A stretch of DNA of 64,000 nucleotides, from positions 7,626,001 through 7,690,000 of the forward strand of contig NZ_CP032382.1 in assembly GCF_003589925.1 (NCBI RefSeq). The letters are read 5' to 3'. Position 1 is the first letter of the stretch. The number at the start of each line of letters is the position of its first letter. Shown here piece after piece: positions 44,139-53,726 of the stretch. A model generated the notes under the pieces. It was not told where the DNA came from. It saw nothing but the letters and a program-made list of their open reading frames with translations, and ran no database searches. A program made the translations under genes and the position numbers. The stretch is from Chryseolinea soli (lineage in GTDB: Bacteria; Bacteroidota; Bacteroidia; Cytophagales; Cyclobacteriaceae).

Positions 44139-47100
44139 ATGAGCCTGACTCTTCCGGAAATATCAAAAGCCATTTTTGAAAAAAATGGCAATGAAATATG
44201 GCAATATTTTGATCGTGAAATAAGTCTTGATAACATCCAAATCATAAGTACAAATCCATTTGTAATTGAAGCCGATAGGATTAATTATTTACTGGTGAGT
44301 GACAAGGCAGACCAAAACATCCAAGGACATGAAAGAGCATTGTTGATATCGAAAAAACCAACAAGGGCGGATCTAAATACCGAAAAAATAAAAGTTAAGC
44401 GATGGCTTAAGCACCCACTATTTCAGACCAAAACGCCTGATGAAGTCATCACTACCTGGGCGGACAAATTCAAATTTGTAAAAGAAAATGAACAAGCAGG
44501 TGTCAAGGGATTAAGGCCGCCACAGGTCGGCGCCTTGTATTCCATTTTAGCACACGTCCAAAACCCGGAGGAGAATGCAATTGTCGTTATGCCAACTGGG
44601 ACAGGTAAAACTGAAACAATGTTAGCTACTCTAATTGCAAATTGCTGCACAAGATTATTAGTTTCTGTTCCCTCCGACTCGTTACGAACACAAATTTCTG
44701 ACAAATTCATAACACTCGGCTTTTTAAAGGAATTCGGAATAGCAGATTCCTCCTGTTTAAACCCTATTGTTGGAATAATAAATCATGGTTTTTCAAATGC
44801 TGATGAACTTCAAGATTTTGTTTCTCGGTGCAACGTAGTTGTATCTACAATGAGTTTACTTACAGGCCTTTCAGCCGCTCAAAAATTGATATTAAGTAAC
44901 TCTTTCTCACATTTTTTTATCGATGAGGCTCACCATTCAGAAGCAGACACATGGAAAGAATTGATTAATAAATTTAGCAAAGAAAAGGTTTTTCTCTTCA
45001 CAGCGACTCCGTTCAGAAATGATGGCAAAAGCTTACAGGGGAAAGTAATCTTCAATTTTTCGTTACGAAAAGCTCAAGAGCAGCGGTACTATAAGACAAT
45101 TAACTATCTACCAATCAGAGAATACAATCGAAAACTAGCGGATGAAAAGATTGCCGAAAAAGCTGTACAACAGTTGAAAGAGGACATTGGGGCTGGCTAC
45201 AATCACATCTTGATGGCGAGGTGTATGAGCAAGCCAAGGGCAAAAGAGGTATTTGAATACTATCAGAAATTCCCCGAGCACAATCCAATTCTGGTTTATA
45301 CTGGTGTCGCGGGACTTGGTGACAAAATCGAAGCAATTAAGCGAGGCGAACATTCAATAGTGGTTTGTGTAAACATGCTGGGTGAAGGGTTCGATTTGCC
45401 AAATTTAAAAATTGCTGCAATCCACGATGAGCGACAAAGTCTTCCAGTCACATTGCAGTTTATTGGGAGATTTACGAGAACGTCTTATGACGAGTTAGGC
45501 AACGCGAGTTTTATAACAAATACTGCATACCCACCAATTCATGAAGAGTTAGATCAGTTGTATGCAAGAAATGCGGATTGGAATTTATTACTACCTCGGT
45601 TGAGCGCAAATGCAACGCAAAAGGAAATTAATATTAAAGAATTTCTGGAGGGATTTTCAAATTTAAGCGATTCTGTTATCCCATTTACTCAAATAAATCC
45701 AGCACTTAGTACAATTATATACAAGACAAATATCAATGAATGGAGACCGGCCAAACAATATTGGGAAACACTCTTTTTGAGTTATGAACACGTCTTCAGC
45801 GATACAAATCATCACGATACACTCGTCATTATACTAGGAAAAATAGAACGAGTTGAATGGGGTGATTTCGAAAGTGTTCGAAACTTGAAATGGGACATCA
45901 TAATAATTCACTGGGATGTACGTCCTAATGTCAATAGAATATTTTTCAATACATCCTTAAAGCAATATCCCGGAAAAGAATTGCTAGAGAACATTTTTGG
46001 TGAAGGTAACATAAGTCTTGTCACTGGGATGAGCGTATTTAGGATATTTAATAATGTTAATCGGCTTTCTCTGTTCAACGTTGGGACAAGGAGGGGAATC
46101 GGTCAGGATATAACCTTTCAATCTTATTTCGGCAAAGGTGTTCAAGATGGAATTAAACTATTAGAGCAGGGGACGTTGATAAAGAACAACATATTCGGGG
46201 TAGGCTACAAGGAAGGCGAAAGGACTTCTTTAGGTTGTTCTGTTAAAGGGAAAATATGGTCCTATCAGAGGGGAAATTTGGATGAGTTAACCAAATGGTG
46301 CAAAGCAATCGGTGAAATAGTGGAGGATGAGACAATAGACCCTAATGTCGTACTACAACATACCCTAGCAATCGAAAAATTAGGTCATCGGCCACCTAAT
46401 GTGATGCCCATTTTAATTGATTGGAATCCCGAAATGTATGAAAACATTGAGGGTCGGTACCAACTGAATATCAATGGAATTTTGTCCGACATCTCGCATA
46501 CAGAGCTCAATTTAATTGCTCCTAGCATTGACCAACCTTTGCAATTTTCTGTCGACACAGATCAATTCTCTGTCAGTTTTCAAATTAATTTAGGAATTAA
46601 CCTGGAAACGAGTGAAACCTTCTATCGTGTAGTTCAACTTACAAATGAAATTTGTTCAATTCAATATGGAACCAAAAATGAAAGCTTAGTACAGTTTTTT
46701 CAAGCTAGTGTACCAACTATCTGGTTTGCCGATGGCTCACAGCTATTTGGAAACTTATACGTAAAACTAAAGAACCGACCTGATGTTATCCCACAAGAAA
46801 GTATTATATCAGACACCTGGACAGGCGTCAATATTGAAAAGGAATCGCAGGATGTTGCACCTTTTATTCAAGATTCCATACAATATTATTTCATCGACAA
46901 AATAAGAAATGACTTTCAGATAATCTATGACGATGACGGGAAAGGAGAAATAGCCGACATCATTGGTATTAACGACACAGGCAATGTTATCGACATTCAT
47001 CTGTACCATCTCAAATATGCTCTAAATGCTCAGGTGGGCAATAATATTAATAACTTTTACCATGTTTGTGGACAAGCCCAGAAGGCCTTGAAGTGGAAGC

Positions 47101-47381
47101 ATAAAGATGGTAGAGAGATATTTACACATTTATTTAAACGAAAAACGAAGTCTTTGGGAGGCAATTCTTGCAGCAGAATTATCAAGGGTACTGAAGATGA
47201 TTTAGAGAATCTATTGGAACAGGCCAAGTGGACGAAAGCGATTCGTTTTCATATGTATATTGTCCAACCCGCATTGAGTAAGGCTAACGCGTCTAATGAC
47301 ATCTTGTTACTGTTAGGCAATGTTCAGCATTGCCTCGCAACTGTTGGCAACATCGATCTAAAAATCTATACTAGCCCGTAA
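44139..47381 (+). CDS. Large SF2 helicase with nuclease-like C-terminus
   Basis: A 1,080-residue DEAD/DEAH-box protein. The motor is complete: LRPPQVGAL (Q-like), MPTGTGKT (residues 151-158), IDEAHH (near 263), TATPFR, and QFIGRFTR (motif VI). A middle region of about 400 residues has no recognised fold. Near residues 930-1000 a segment DDDGKGEIADIIGI, then VIDIHLYHLKYA and VCGQAQKALKWK has the D...(D/E)xK-like layout seen in nuclease domains attached to defence helicases. It is AT-richer than its neighbours. It stands alone, opens the defence island, and is probably an anti-phage or anti-plasmid protein. Confidence 0.85.
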   Translation: MSLTLPEISKAIFEKNGNEIWQYFDREISLDNIQIISTNPFVIEADRINYLLVSDKADQNIQGHERALLISKKPTRADLNTEKIKVKRWLKHPLFQTKTPDEVITTWADKFKFVKENEQAGVKGLRPPQVGALYSILAHVQNPEENAIVVMPTGTGKTETMLATLIANCCTRLLVSVPSDSLRTQISDKFITLGFLKEFGIADSSCLNPIVGIINHGFSNADELQDFVSRCNVVVSTMSLLTGLSAAQKLILSNSFSHFFIDEAHHSEADTWKELINKFSKEKVFLFTATPFRNDGKSLQGKVIFNFSLRKAQEQRYYKTINYLPIREYNRKLADEKIAEKAVQQLKEDIGAGYNHILMARCMSKPRAKEVFEYYQKFPEHNPILVYTGVAGLGDKIEAIKRGEHSIVVCVNMLGEGFDLPNLKIAAIHDERQSLPVTLQFIGRFTRTSYDELGNASFITNTAYPPIHEELDQLYARNADWNLLLPRLSANATQKEINIKEFLEGFSNLSDSVIPFTQINPALSTIIYKTNINEWRPAKQYWETLFLSYEHVFSDTNHHDTLVIILGKIERVEWGDFESVRNLKWDIIIIHWDVRPNVNRIFFNTSLKQYPGKELLENIFGEGNISLVTGMSVFRIFNNVNRLSLFNVGTRRGIGQDITFQSYFGKGVQDGIKLLEQGTLIKNNIFGVGYKEGERTSLGCSVKGKIWSYQRGNLDELTKWCKAIGEIVEDETIDPNVVLQHTLAIEKLGHRPPNVMPILIDWNPEMYENIEGRYQLNINGILSDISHTELNLIAPSIDQPLQFSVDTDQFSVSFQINLGINLETSETFYRVVQLTNEICSIQYGTKNESLVQFFQASVPTIWFADGSQLFGNLYVKLKNRPDVIPQESIISDTWTGVNIEKESQDVAPFIQDSIQYYFIDKIRNDFQIIYDDDGKGEIADIIGINDTGNVIDIHLYHLKYALNAQVGNNINNFYHVCGQAQKALKWKHKDGREIFTHLFKRKTKSLGGNSCSRIIKGTEDDLENLLEQAKWTKAIRFHMYIVQPALSKANASNDILLLLGNVQHCLATVGNIDLKIYTSP

Positions 47382-47413
47382 CGGGAGGATACCCTGCTTC
47401 GAATCTTTTGTAG

Positions 47414-47437
47414 ATATCAAAAAACTATTTTTGATAT
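47414..47437. terminator. AT-rich hairpin after helicase gene
   Basis: ATATCAAAAA, loop ACTA, TTTTTGATAT is a perfect 10-bp inverted repeat 33 bases after the helicase stop. It probably acts as a terminator despite the AT-rich stem. Confidence 0.5.
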
Positions 47438-47521
47438 ACCGAGATAAGAAAGTTCGGCAAACCGATGAAGGGTATGCCCAGTGTTGTGCGTTAAGTCGTG
47501 TCGACCAAAATATTTCGTACA

Positions 47522-47815
47522 GCCGTCATCGATGCTGTTGAAGGATCTCATCGAACACGCCTCGAATATCTGGGCGCCAAATACATTGTTAAAGAACTGA
47601 AGACTGGATCAATCATTAAAAGGTCTTGCGTCGTCTGCGTTTAAAATAAATCCTGTATGTGAGAAAATTTCCCAGAAGGCTCCGGTGGACAGTCAGGTAT
47701 CGGTTACTTATTGCTCAGAGCCCAACGTATCATTGCCTTCGTTCAGAAAGAAGGAAGAGATTTAGATAAGAAGGACAAAATCAACAAGTTAAGACTCGAA
47801 ATTTATTCCCTTTGA
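47522..47815 (+). pseudogene. Fragments of decayed genes between helicase and ATPase
   Basis: Two plus-strand stretches read as protein: AVIDAVEGSHRTRLEYLGAK then YIVKELKTGSIIKRS (stop at 47,642-47,644), and GSGGQSGIGYLLLRAQRIIA then FVQKEGRDLDKKDKINKLRL (stop at 47,813-47,815). Neither has a start codon in context. Origin unknown. Confidence 0.35.
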
Positions 47816-47857
47816 ACGTTTCATCACCTACCAAGTTCATTTTTGGCTTGTGGGGAA

Positions 47858-49753
47858 TTAGAAACCGCGCTCACATGCCAAGATTATCAACCCTACAATC
47901 GCGGGGTTGACGTCATCAAGATCATCATCGGTAAACGCCTCTACTACTTTGTTAACTAACTGTTTTTTACTAATGGTTTCACCCATAAATGTACCTAGGT
48001 TAGAATTCCTTGGAATCGAATCGAGAAATACCTTAATGGCCGCTTGGTAGGTCTCCATCGATAATTTAGTATTGAATAGTTTGTTTATGATTTTCACCGG
48101 ATAATAATATTCGATCGCGTCCCTTTCAATAACAAGGAACCGTCTATCCGCGTCTGCATTAAAATATTTTTTGATCTCAGCGATTGCCTTGCTTTCCGCC
48201 GGATTGTGGGGTTGATCAAAAATACCGCAGATTCGTTCTTTGTAGACCGGCGAATAACTTTGAGTTTTGAACATCTGGAGCGCAGCTACTGACCCAGTCG
48301 CTGCATTTCCAATTCCGTCAACGAAATGAAATGCAATTTTCTCATTTTTCACCCTTCCAGCCGACAATAGGTGTTTGTGCAATGCGGTCAAAAATATTTG
48401 GTCTATAGCACCTTCAACAATAATAATGTTTGAAGGAAAAAATAGGTCGGCAGGTGTGTGCCCCAGAAGTTGATAAGTTGCGTATTCGATCGATTTATGA
48501 TCTTGGAGCTGCTTTATCTCAACAGTTCCATTTTTTTTAGAAACCTGAAAATTGTTAGTAGGTGCTATCCGGTCAAGAAATAAATGCGAATGGGTTGCTA
48601 ATATGATCCTTTTCCTAGGGAAACCTCCCAAACCCTGGGATGCTTCCTTGATCACTTTGAAAAGAATTTTCTGCATTCCTGCCTCCAAAGCAAGCTCGGG
48701 CTCGTCGATCGAAAGCAATGCGACTTCTGGATTGAAAAGTTGTATGATAATTGGAAAGACTGACCTAGCTCCTGTGCCCTGTGTTATCGGATTCATGCCA
48801 TTAGCTTGCAATTGATTTCCCACATGGTACTCGCCGGAATGTTCCTTTTCAAGCAGCCATGGCTCGAAATAAGCCGCCATCCAATCCAAAATTTTTTTGC
48901 GGTCCTCCCTATCCTGTAGCGATAGCTCCTCCACCCAGTCAAAGGGTTGATTATATCCGTCGTCCTTTTGAGTTCGTCTTCTTCGATTATTCTTTTGAAT
49001 CGACTTGCGGTCGGCCTTGTTTTCATTTATATAGTTGTAGGACGTTACGGTAAAATTTCGGTTTACTCCTATATAATCAACAGCATGGTCATTGTCGTCC
49101 CGCGGTATGTGACAAGCTGCAACCAATGCGGAAGTTTTGCCGGAGTTATTTCGGCCAAAAAAAATGGTCAGGTCTTGGATGGGGACATTAACCGTTTGGT
49201 TTTGTAGTGCGGAGGTATCTTTTAATGCTGACAACATGGGCAGCGTGGATACAGTTATTTCACTGGTGATTTCATAAGGTGTCTTATCCGCCCAGGCAAA
49301 AGCTTTGAAATGACTGTGTGCCCCTAGGTCAATTTCCTCGACGTGGGTTTCAATACCTTCGGCAGCTACATATATTATGACCTCTCCATTTTTTATCCAT
49401 TCAATTTTAAAACTGACTGGGGTTTTCGGCTGATACCCGTCTGCACGATAGAGGACGTGGTCCTTGGTGCTCACTGTGTATTGCTGGAGCTGAAGCCGGT
49501 TCGGAAGCCGCCATTGTTCATTGCTACGCTCGCCAGCGCATATTTCGATGTGTTTTACGGTCGTGTCCTTATATCGTTTGAATGTCCCATCATGCGTTTG
49601 GCGGTTCCCGATCACAAATCGTACACCAAATCTCCAATAGTCAGTAGCTGGTATGACCTTAAAGACGAATAGGTGTCCACGAATGGCAAATAAGTCAGGA
49701 ACAGAGACGTCATTATGCTCATCTTCTGAGTCACTTAGGAGAACGTGCGTCAT
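47858..49753 (-). CDS. OLD-like ATPase-TOPRIM protein with unusual N-terminal domain
   Basis: About 631 residues from the MTHVLLSD start (49,753; the frame is open to 49,801). The first 170 residues are beta-rich (YWRFGVRFVIGN, SFKIEWIKNGEVIIYVAAEG), looking like a lectin/concanavalin-type sandwich, which is not usual in this family. An ABC-type ATPase follows: GRNNSGKT, ALLSIDEPELALEAG, ILATHSHLFLD. A TOPRIM-like region follows with IIIVEGAIDQIFL, but the usual second DxD acidic motif reads FDQPH, so nuclease activity is uncertain. OLD-family proteins act in phage defence. Monocistronic. Confidence 0.8.
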   Translation of the reverse strand: MTHVLLSDSEDEHNDVSVPDLFAIRGHLFVFKVIPATDYWRFGVRFVIGNRQTHDGTFKRYKDTTVKHIEICAGERSNEQWRLPNRLQLQQYTVSTKDHVLYRADGYQPKTPVSFKIEWIKNGEVIIYVAAEGIETHVEEIDLGAHSHFKAFAWADKTPYEITSEITVSTLPMLSALKDTSALQNQTVNVPIQDLTIFFGRNNSGKTSALVAACHIPRDDNDHAVDYIGVNRNFTVTSYNYINENKADRKSIQKNNRRRRTQKDDGYNQPFDWVEELSLQDREDRKKILDWMAAYFEPWLLEKEHSGEYHVGNQLQANGMNPITQGTGARSVFPIIIQLFNPEVALLSIDEPELALEAGMQKILFKVIKEASQGLGGFPRKRIILATHSHLFLDRIAPTNNFQVSKKNGTVEIKQLQDHKSIEYATYQLLGHTPADLFFPSNIIIVEGAIDQIFLTALHKHLLSAGRVKNEKIAFHFVDGIGNAATGSVAALQMFKTQSYSPVYKERICGIFDQPHNPAESKAIAEIKKYFNADADRRFLVIERDAIEYYYPVKIINKLFNTKLSMETYQAAIKVFLDSIPRNSNLGTFMGETISKKQLVNKVVEAFTDDDLDDVNPAIVGLIILACERGF

Positions 49754-50301
49754 TTTTTTATGAATTCGTATTGTTGAAGTTCGCGGCGACGGCTTAGCCA
49801 AGACAGACTTATGGAAAATTATTTCCTTGATCTATCTTCTTTGATTTACAAATTACCTTTTTTTTCGGTTTCGGGAGTTGGGTAGCACCAATACGTCATC
49901 AGGATTAACACGCAGCGAAATTGGGTGTTTACTCCGGCATTCAACACCGCTGTCGCTGACGGCAACTTTGAGAAGTTCTTATCGCTCTTCCCGAGGGCAC
50001 AAAGTTGGCTCAATGCAGGCGACACTAGCCCCAAGGAACAGGAACCTGTGCACCATTCCGGAGATCCGACCGGATTGGTCCCTTGCTCGTTGTCGTTGAT
50101 TGCTGACCATTCATCTCTCATTCCATAGATCGCCAATTTCGAACATTTGATCACATTTGTCAATTGACGGTTGACCATTAAGTGGCCAAGTGATACAACT
50201 TATATCCGATATAAGCCTCGGGTAGGCAATAATTCGTTCGGTCTCTCACACATTAATCTTTAGTTTCTACCGCAAGCTTTCAGGAGGCACCTACTGTAGG
50301 C
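49754..50301. other. Intergenic region
   Basis: About 500 bp between the OLD-like gene and the HipT gene. Frames on both strands (49,846-50,178 minus, 49,925-50,128 plus) are open but not convincing. Confidence 0.4.
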
Positions 50302-51315
50302 TTAGTGAACCACAGCTTGTTGGGGCGGAGTAAACTTGACTTGCAGGCGGGTTAACTTGTCTTTATACATCTGTTTATAGCGATCCTTTACATCATCACG
50401 CAGAAACGAAGCGTCGATCAACGAATCGACAATTGATTCTTTTCCATTAAAAAAATCGATGATGCGTATAACGCGACTTTCCTTTATCCCCAGCACTTTT
50501 CCGAATTCCAAAAAATCAAAGTGGGTATAAAAGCCGTGATCATCAAAGGCAGTGGTGAATCGGTCTTTTAATAACATTAGCGCCGTGTCGCTTTCGCCTG
50601 GCGCATGAAATCGTGTACAGAGTAAATCATAGGCTGGAGTAAGCACATAGTCGCCTTGGTCGGTGCGAATGACTGAGAAATTCTTAGCGTGGGCATCTCC
50701 GTTGGAAAAGATATAGTTGAAAAGGACCAAGCGGAAAAATTTTTCAACCTCCACGGCGTACATGGGTATGTACTTGCGAATGAGCAACCCTATCTCTTCA
50801 TAAGAGAGATCATATTTATAATCCTTCCCACGTGTCTCGGCAGTCATTTGCGCGAGTTGGGCAAAATCTTCCTGCTGGTATTTCGTTCCATCTTCTCGCA
50901 CGTCGAATCTTTTCACCAGATAGGCCGGGCTGTGATCGCTGAAGTGAATAATCCCATTGGGCGGTACGCTAATTCCGAAAACCTGTTTTGCCAGTTGCAT
51001 AGTAAGATGCTCGTTCGCCGGCGCCTGGTCCAAAAGCGGAAACTGCCCTGTGGGGATTGGCTTTAGAATGTACTGTCCACCTTTGTCTGTAAGCACGAGT
51101 TGATCGTTTTCAAGGCGCATGGAGTATTTAACTTGAACACCAGAAATGGATATCTTTTTGGTATTGTCTCTAAACAGTTCTGATTCTTCGTTATAGGGCG
51201 AATTGAACGGCAGAATGTCACTAACCTTCTTACCGGAAAATAGTTCCTTGAGGCATTTCTTACAGTAGCCCGTTTCTTCTACTTGTTTCAAACATCCCGC
51301 GCAAATCATAGTCAA
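50302..51315 (-). CDS. hipT: HipT-like serine/threonine kinase toxin
   Basis: A 337-residue HipA-type kinase without the N-terminal subdomain, which is encoded separately upstream. It starts with a small zinc-ribbon-like Cys pattern (CAGC, CKKC). The Gly-rich loop KKISISGVQVKYSM carries an SIS motif at residues 56-58, equivalent to the autophosphorylated serines of E. coli O127 HipT. NYIFSNGDAHAKNFS is the catalytic loop and AYDLL the metal-binding motif. HipT phosphorylates tryptophanyl-tRNA synthetase in the known system; the target here is not shown. Overlaps the hipS gene by 4 bp. Confidence 0.85.
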   Translation of the reverse strand: MTMICAGCLKQVEETGYCKKCLKELFSGKKVSDILPFNSPYNEESELFRDNTKKISISGVQVKYSMRLENDQLVLTDKGGQYILKPIPTGQFPLLDQAPANEHLTMQLAKQVFGISVPPNGIIHFSDHSPAYLVKRFDVREDGTKYQQEDFAQLAQMTAETRGKDYKYDLSYEEIGLLIRKYIPMYAVEVEKFFRLVLFNYIFSNGDAHAKNFSVIRTDQGDYVLTPAYDLLCTRFHAPGESDTALMLLKDRFTTAFDDHGFYTHFDFLEFGKVLGIKESRVIRIIDFFNGKESIVDSLIDASFLRDDVKDRYKQMYKDKLTRLQVKFTPPQQAVVH

Positions 51316-51635
51316 ATTTCTTTTACAGTTATGGCCCCGATGGTATCGGAGTGTGCCGTTGCCAGCAGGAGACCGAAATGATCGTTTTCATCAATCTTCA
51401 GCAGCCTGCATTGCGTTTGCCTGTTGACTCCTTCAGAGAGTAGACCAAAAAAGAAAGGGAACAGAATGGTCGATCTGAATTCCTGTTGTGTCTTGGGCAA
51501 GGTCAGGCTAATGGCTGGACATGCCGGATTGATAAAATACTTATCGTCGTAACAAAACACATAGCGTTGTTGGTCAGTCTTCTCCAGCGTTCCCGCCAGC
51601 AGGTTATTAATATAGACTTCAGCCTTGCGGCCCAT
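51312..51635 (-). CDS. hipS: HipS-like HipA N-terminal domain protein (antitoxin)
   Basis: A 107-residue stand-alone HipA N-subdomain 1: KAEVYINNLLAGTLEK, YFINPACPAISLTLP, and FPFFFGLLSEGVNRQTQCRL are typical. In HipBST systems this small protein, not HipB, neutralises the kinase. It overlaps hipT by 4 bp and follows hipB by 10 bp. Confidence 0.83.
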   Translation of the reverse strand: MGRKAEVYINNLLAGTLEKTDQQRYVFCYDDKYFINPACPAISLTLPKTQQEFRSTILFPFFFGLLSEGVNRQTQCRLLKIDENDHFGLLLATAHSDTIGAITVKEI

Positions 51636-51645
51636 ATTGCATTCT

Positions 51646-51867
51646 TTAAGTGATTACTTCAATTTTTATCTGCATTCCTAAGACACTACAGATACGCAGG
51701 AGCGTATCCAGTTCAGGATTGCCGCTGCCTTTTTCGATTTCACGTAGCGTTCGCGTCGAAATGCCGGCGATATCAGCAAGCTCCGCCTGCTGGATGTTTC
51801 TGGATTTTCTGCGGGTTTGAATAATCGTTCCCCATGTCTTTTTCTCAGCTACTGGATCCATGGTCAT
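51646..51867 (-). CDS. hipB: HipB-like XRE-family repressor
   Basis: A 73-residue helix-turn-helix protein: TWGTIIQTRRKSRNIQQAEL, ADIAGISTRTLREIEKGSGN. This is the DNA-binding subunit of the Hip module. A palindromic operator lies 74 bp upstream of its start. It is first in the hipB-hipS-hipT operon. Confidence 0.88.
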   Translation of the reverse strand: MTMDPVAEKKTWGTIIQTRRKSRNIQQAELADIAGISTRTLREIEKGSGNPELDTLLRICSVLGMQIKIEVIT

Positions 51868-51940
51868 AGGCAGTTAATTGCCGGTTTACGGCATTTTTGA
51901 GGATTTGGATTCAAATATTATTAAATATAGGCATTAAACT

Positions 51941-51966
51941 TCCTAATAGGAATTATAGTTCCTATT
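51941..51966. promoter_or_regulatory. Probable HipB operator
   Basis: TTCCTAATAGGAA (51,941-51,953) is a perfect palindrome about a central base, and a second half-site TTCCTAT begins at 51,960. It lies in the divergent promoter region between hipB and the XRE-ImmA gene. Confidence 0.65.
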
Positions 51967-52191
51967 TTATATCAAATAATAGCTTTTCAGGTAATGTTGC
52001 GGCCATAACCGGCAATAAACTGCTGATAAGATCGCAAATTACTTTTTCCGTGGGCATTTAATACACACTTTGGCACATATTTTGACAACTATAGTTTACA
52101 GTTTTATAATTTTACATATTTTGTTAATTAAAAATTAACTAGTATATTTGATTCAAAGCACTAAACTACCCGGCATAAGACAAAAAACACC

Positions 52192-53298
52192 ATGGGAACC
52201 CAAATGAGTGATCCAAAAATGGTCTTCGCTAAAAACCTCGAGCGAGCGCGCAAACGGCTCGGAATATCGCAAGACCGACTGGCGAAAGACGTTGGCCTTA
52301 CCAGACAGGCAATCTACAAATACGAGAAGGGTGACGTTAACCCTAGTATGGATGCGGTTTTCAGACTTGCCTCCCAGCTAAAGGTTGACGTAGAGTATTT
52401 CTTTCAGTACCGTTCGGAGCGAGAAGATTTTAACCGCTGGCTTGAAATCATTGACTTTACGCCATGTGAGGCATTGACCCAAGTCAACTACCGGGAGCAG
52501 CAGAAGTTAACCCCGGAGAGTACGGAAAAGGTCAAAAACGACACATATAAAGAGTTGATTAAGCTCCTTGCTATTGAAGAAATCACTAACGACAAAATCG
52601 ATTTTCGCAACCCCATCGACAACATTCCAGTGCGCAACCGCGAGGATGCAGAAAAGGCAGCGCTAGAAGTGCGCAAAAAATGGCAACTGTACGACAATCC
52701 AGTGACCAATGTGATCAATCTCCTGGAGTCGAAGGGGATTCGCGTATTTGAGGTAAACGCCGATGAAAACTTCCAAGGACTCAGCGCTCGGTATGGGAAT
52801 CTTCCGATCATTGTGTTGAATTTTAAAATGCAGGAAGTTACCCGCAAGCGGTTCACAGCGCTGCATGAATTAGGACACCTGATCCTTCAGATCACTGAAG
52901 GGATCGACCACGAGACGATCGAGAAAATATGTGACGCATTTGCTGCCACGATGCTGCTCCCCAAGCAACTGTTGATCTTGGAGTTAGGTGGGCGTCGCCA
53001 TAGCCTCGGCCCGGTTGAGATCTTACGCCTAAAGGCTATGTACGGCATCAGCGTACAAGCTATCCTTGTCGGCGCATTCTCCGCCCGCATCATTGAATAT
53101 GCCGAATACCTTCGATTAACTAATACTGTTAGCAACCGTAGCGTAGCATATCGCATGCTGGAACACCCCACGCGCTTCAGGCAGCTTCTCACAAAAGCTC
53201 TAGCCGAAGGCATGGTAGACGCCCGCAAGGTGACGAGCTTAAAAAGCGGTGCTATACTGGATGATATTCCCCATAATTTAATCACTGCAGCGCTATGA
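52192..53298 (+). CDS. XRE-ImmA/IrrE-family regulator-metalloprotease
   Basis: A 368-residue two-domain protein. Residues about 10-70 are an XRE helix-turn-helix (LGISQDRLAKDVGLTRQAIY). Residues about 160-290 are a COG2856 zinc protease with HELGH (near 225-229) and a downstream Glu-rich helix (CDAFAATMLLPKQLL). Proteins of this type cleave a repressor or antitoxin in response to damage. The stop overlaps the next gene by 4 bp, which marks it as the partner. The Met at 52,204 is an alternative start. Confidence 0.9.
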   Translation: MGTQMSDPKMVFAKNLERARKRLGISQDRLAKDVGLTRQAIYKYEKGDVNPSMDAVFRLASQLKVDVEYFFQYRSEREDFNRWLEIIDFTPCEALTQVNYREQQKLTPESTEKVKNDTYKELIKLLAIEEITNDKIDFRNPIDNIPVRNREDAEKAALEVRKKWQLYDNPVTNVINLLESKGIRVFEVNADENFQGLSARYGNLPIIVLNFKMQEVTRKRFTALHELGHLILQITEGIDHETIEKICDAFAATMLLPKQLLILELGGRRHSLGPVEILRLKAMYGISVQAILVGAFSARIIEYAEYLRLTNTVSNRSVAYRMLEHPTRFRQLLTKALAEGMVDARKVTSLKSGAILDDIPHNLITAAL

Positions 53299-53726
53299 AC
53301 ATTGTTGTAGACCGTGCCTCTGACTTAGTGAATTCGTCCTTACAGGATGAAATGTTTACCGTACCAAATTTGACGGCGTACGTCCTTGAATCAGATTGGA
53401 ATGGTCTACGGCCTGTCGATCAGCTGATGCTGATGCCCTTTAAAGCGGGTGGAAAGATATGCTTTGTGCCTCTCAATGCGATCACCTTTACCAATGTGGC
53501 TTTGTTAAAGAATCGGTTCGGGGGTTTTAGTATAGCGGGCTTGGTCCTGGTGAGCTATTGCCAGCAATTTGACCTGCCGCTTTATACCTCCGACCCGGGA
53601 ATGATAAAAGTGGCGCAGCAGGTGGGCGTCATGCGTTATGAAACGCTCGGTGAAAAGCTGAAACGTGAAATGATAAATTTTGAATATGTAGTAACCTTTA
53701 AACAACAAAAAATCAGGAACGGATGA
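53295..53726 (+). CDS. PIN-like protein, partner of ImmA/IrrE gene
   Basis: A 143-residue soluble protein starting MNIVVDRASDLVNSSLQDEM. It has a PIN-like alternation of strands and helices and ends with YTSDPGMIKVAQQVGVMRYE, where PIN nucleases have their closing Asp motif. Not all the four acidic residues of a PIN nuclease are obvious, so the fold call is tentative. The 4-bp overlap with the XRE-protease gene indicates a toxin-antitoxin-like or regulator-effector pair. Confidence 0.55.
   Translation: MNIVVDRASDLVNSSLQDEMFTVPNLTAYVLESDWNGLRPVDQLMLMPFKAGGKICFVPLNAITFTNVALLKNRFGGFSIAGLVLVSYCQQFDLPLYTSDPGMIKVAQQVGVMRYETLGEKLKREMINFEYVVTFKQQKIRNG

Noticed and set aside
49846..50178. 110-codon minus frame and a plus frame over it
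   Set aside because: Neither shows a domain; cysteine and serine content looks like non-coding translation.
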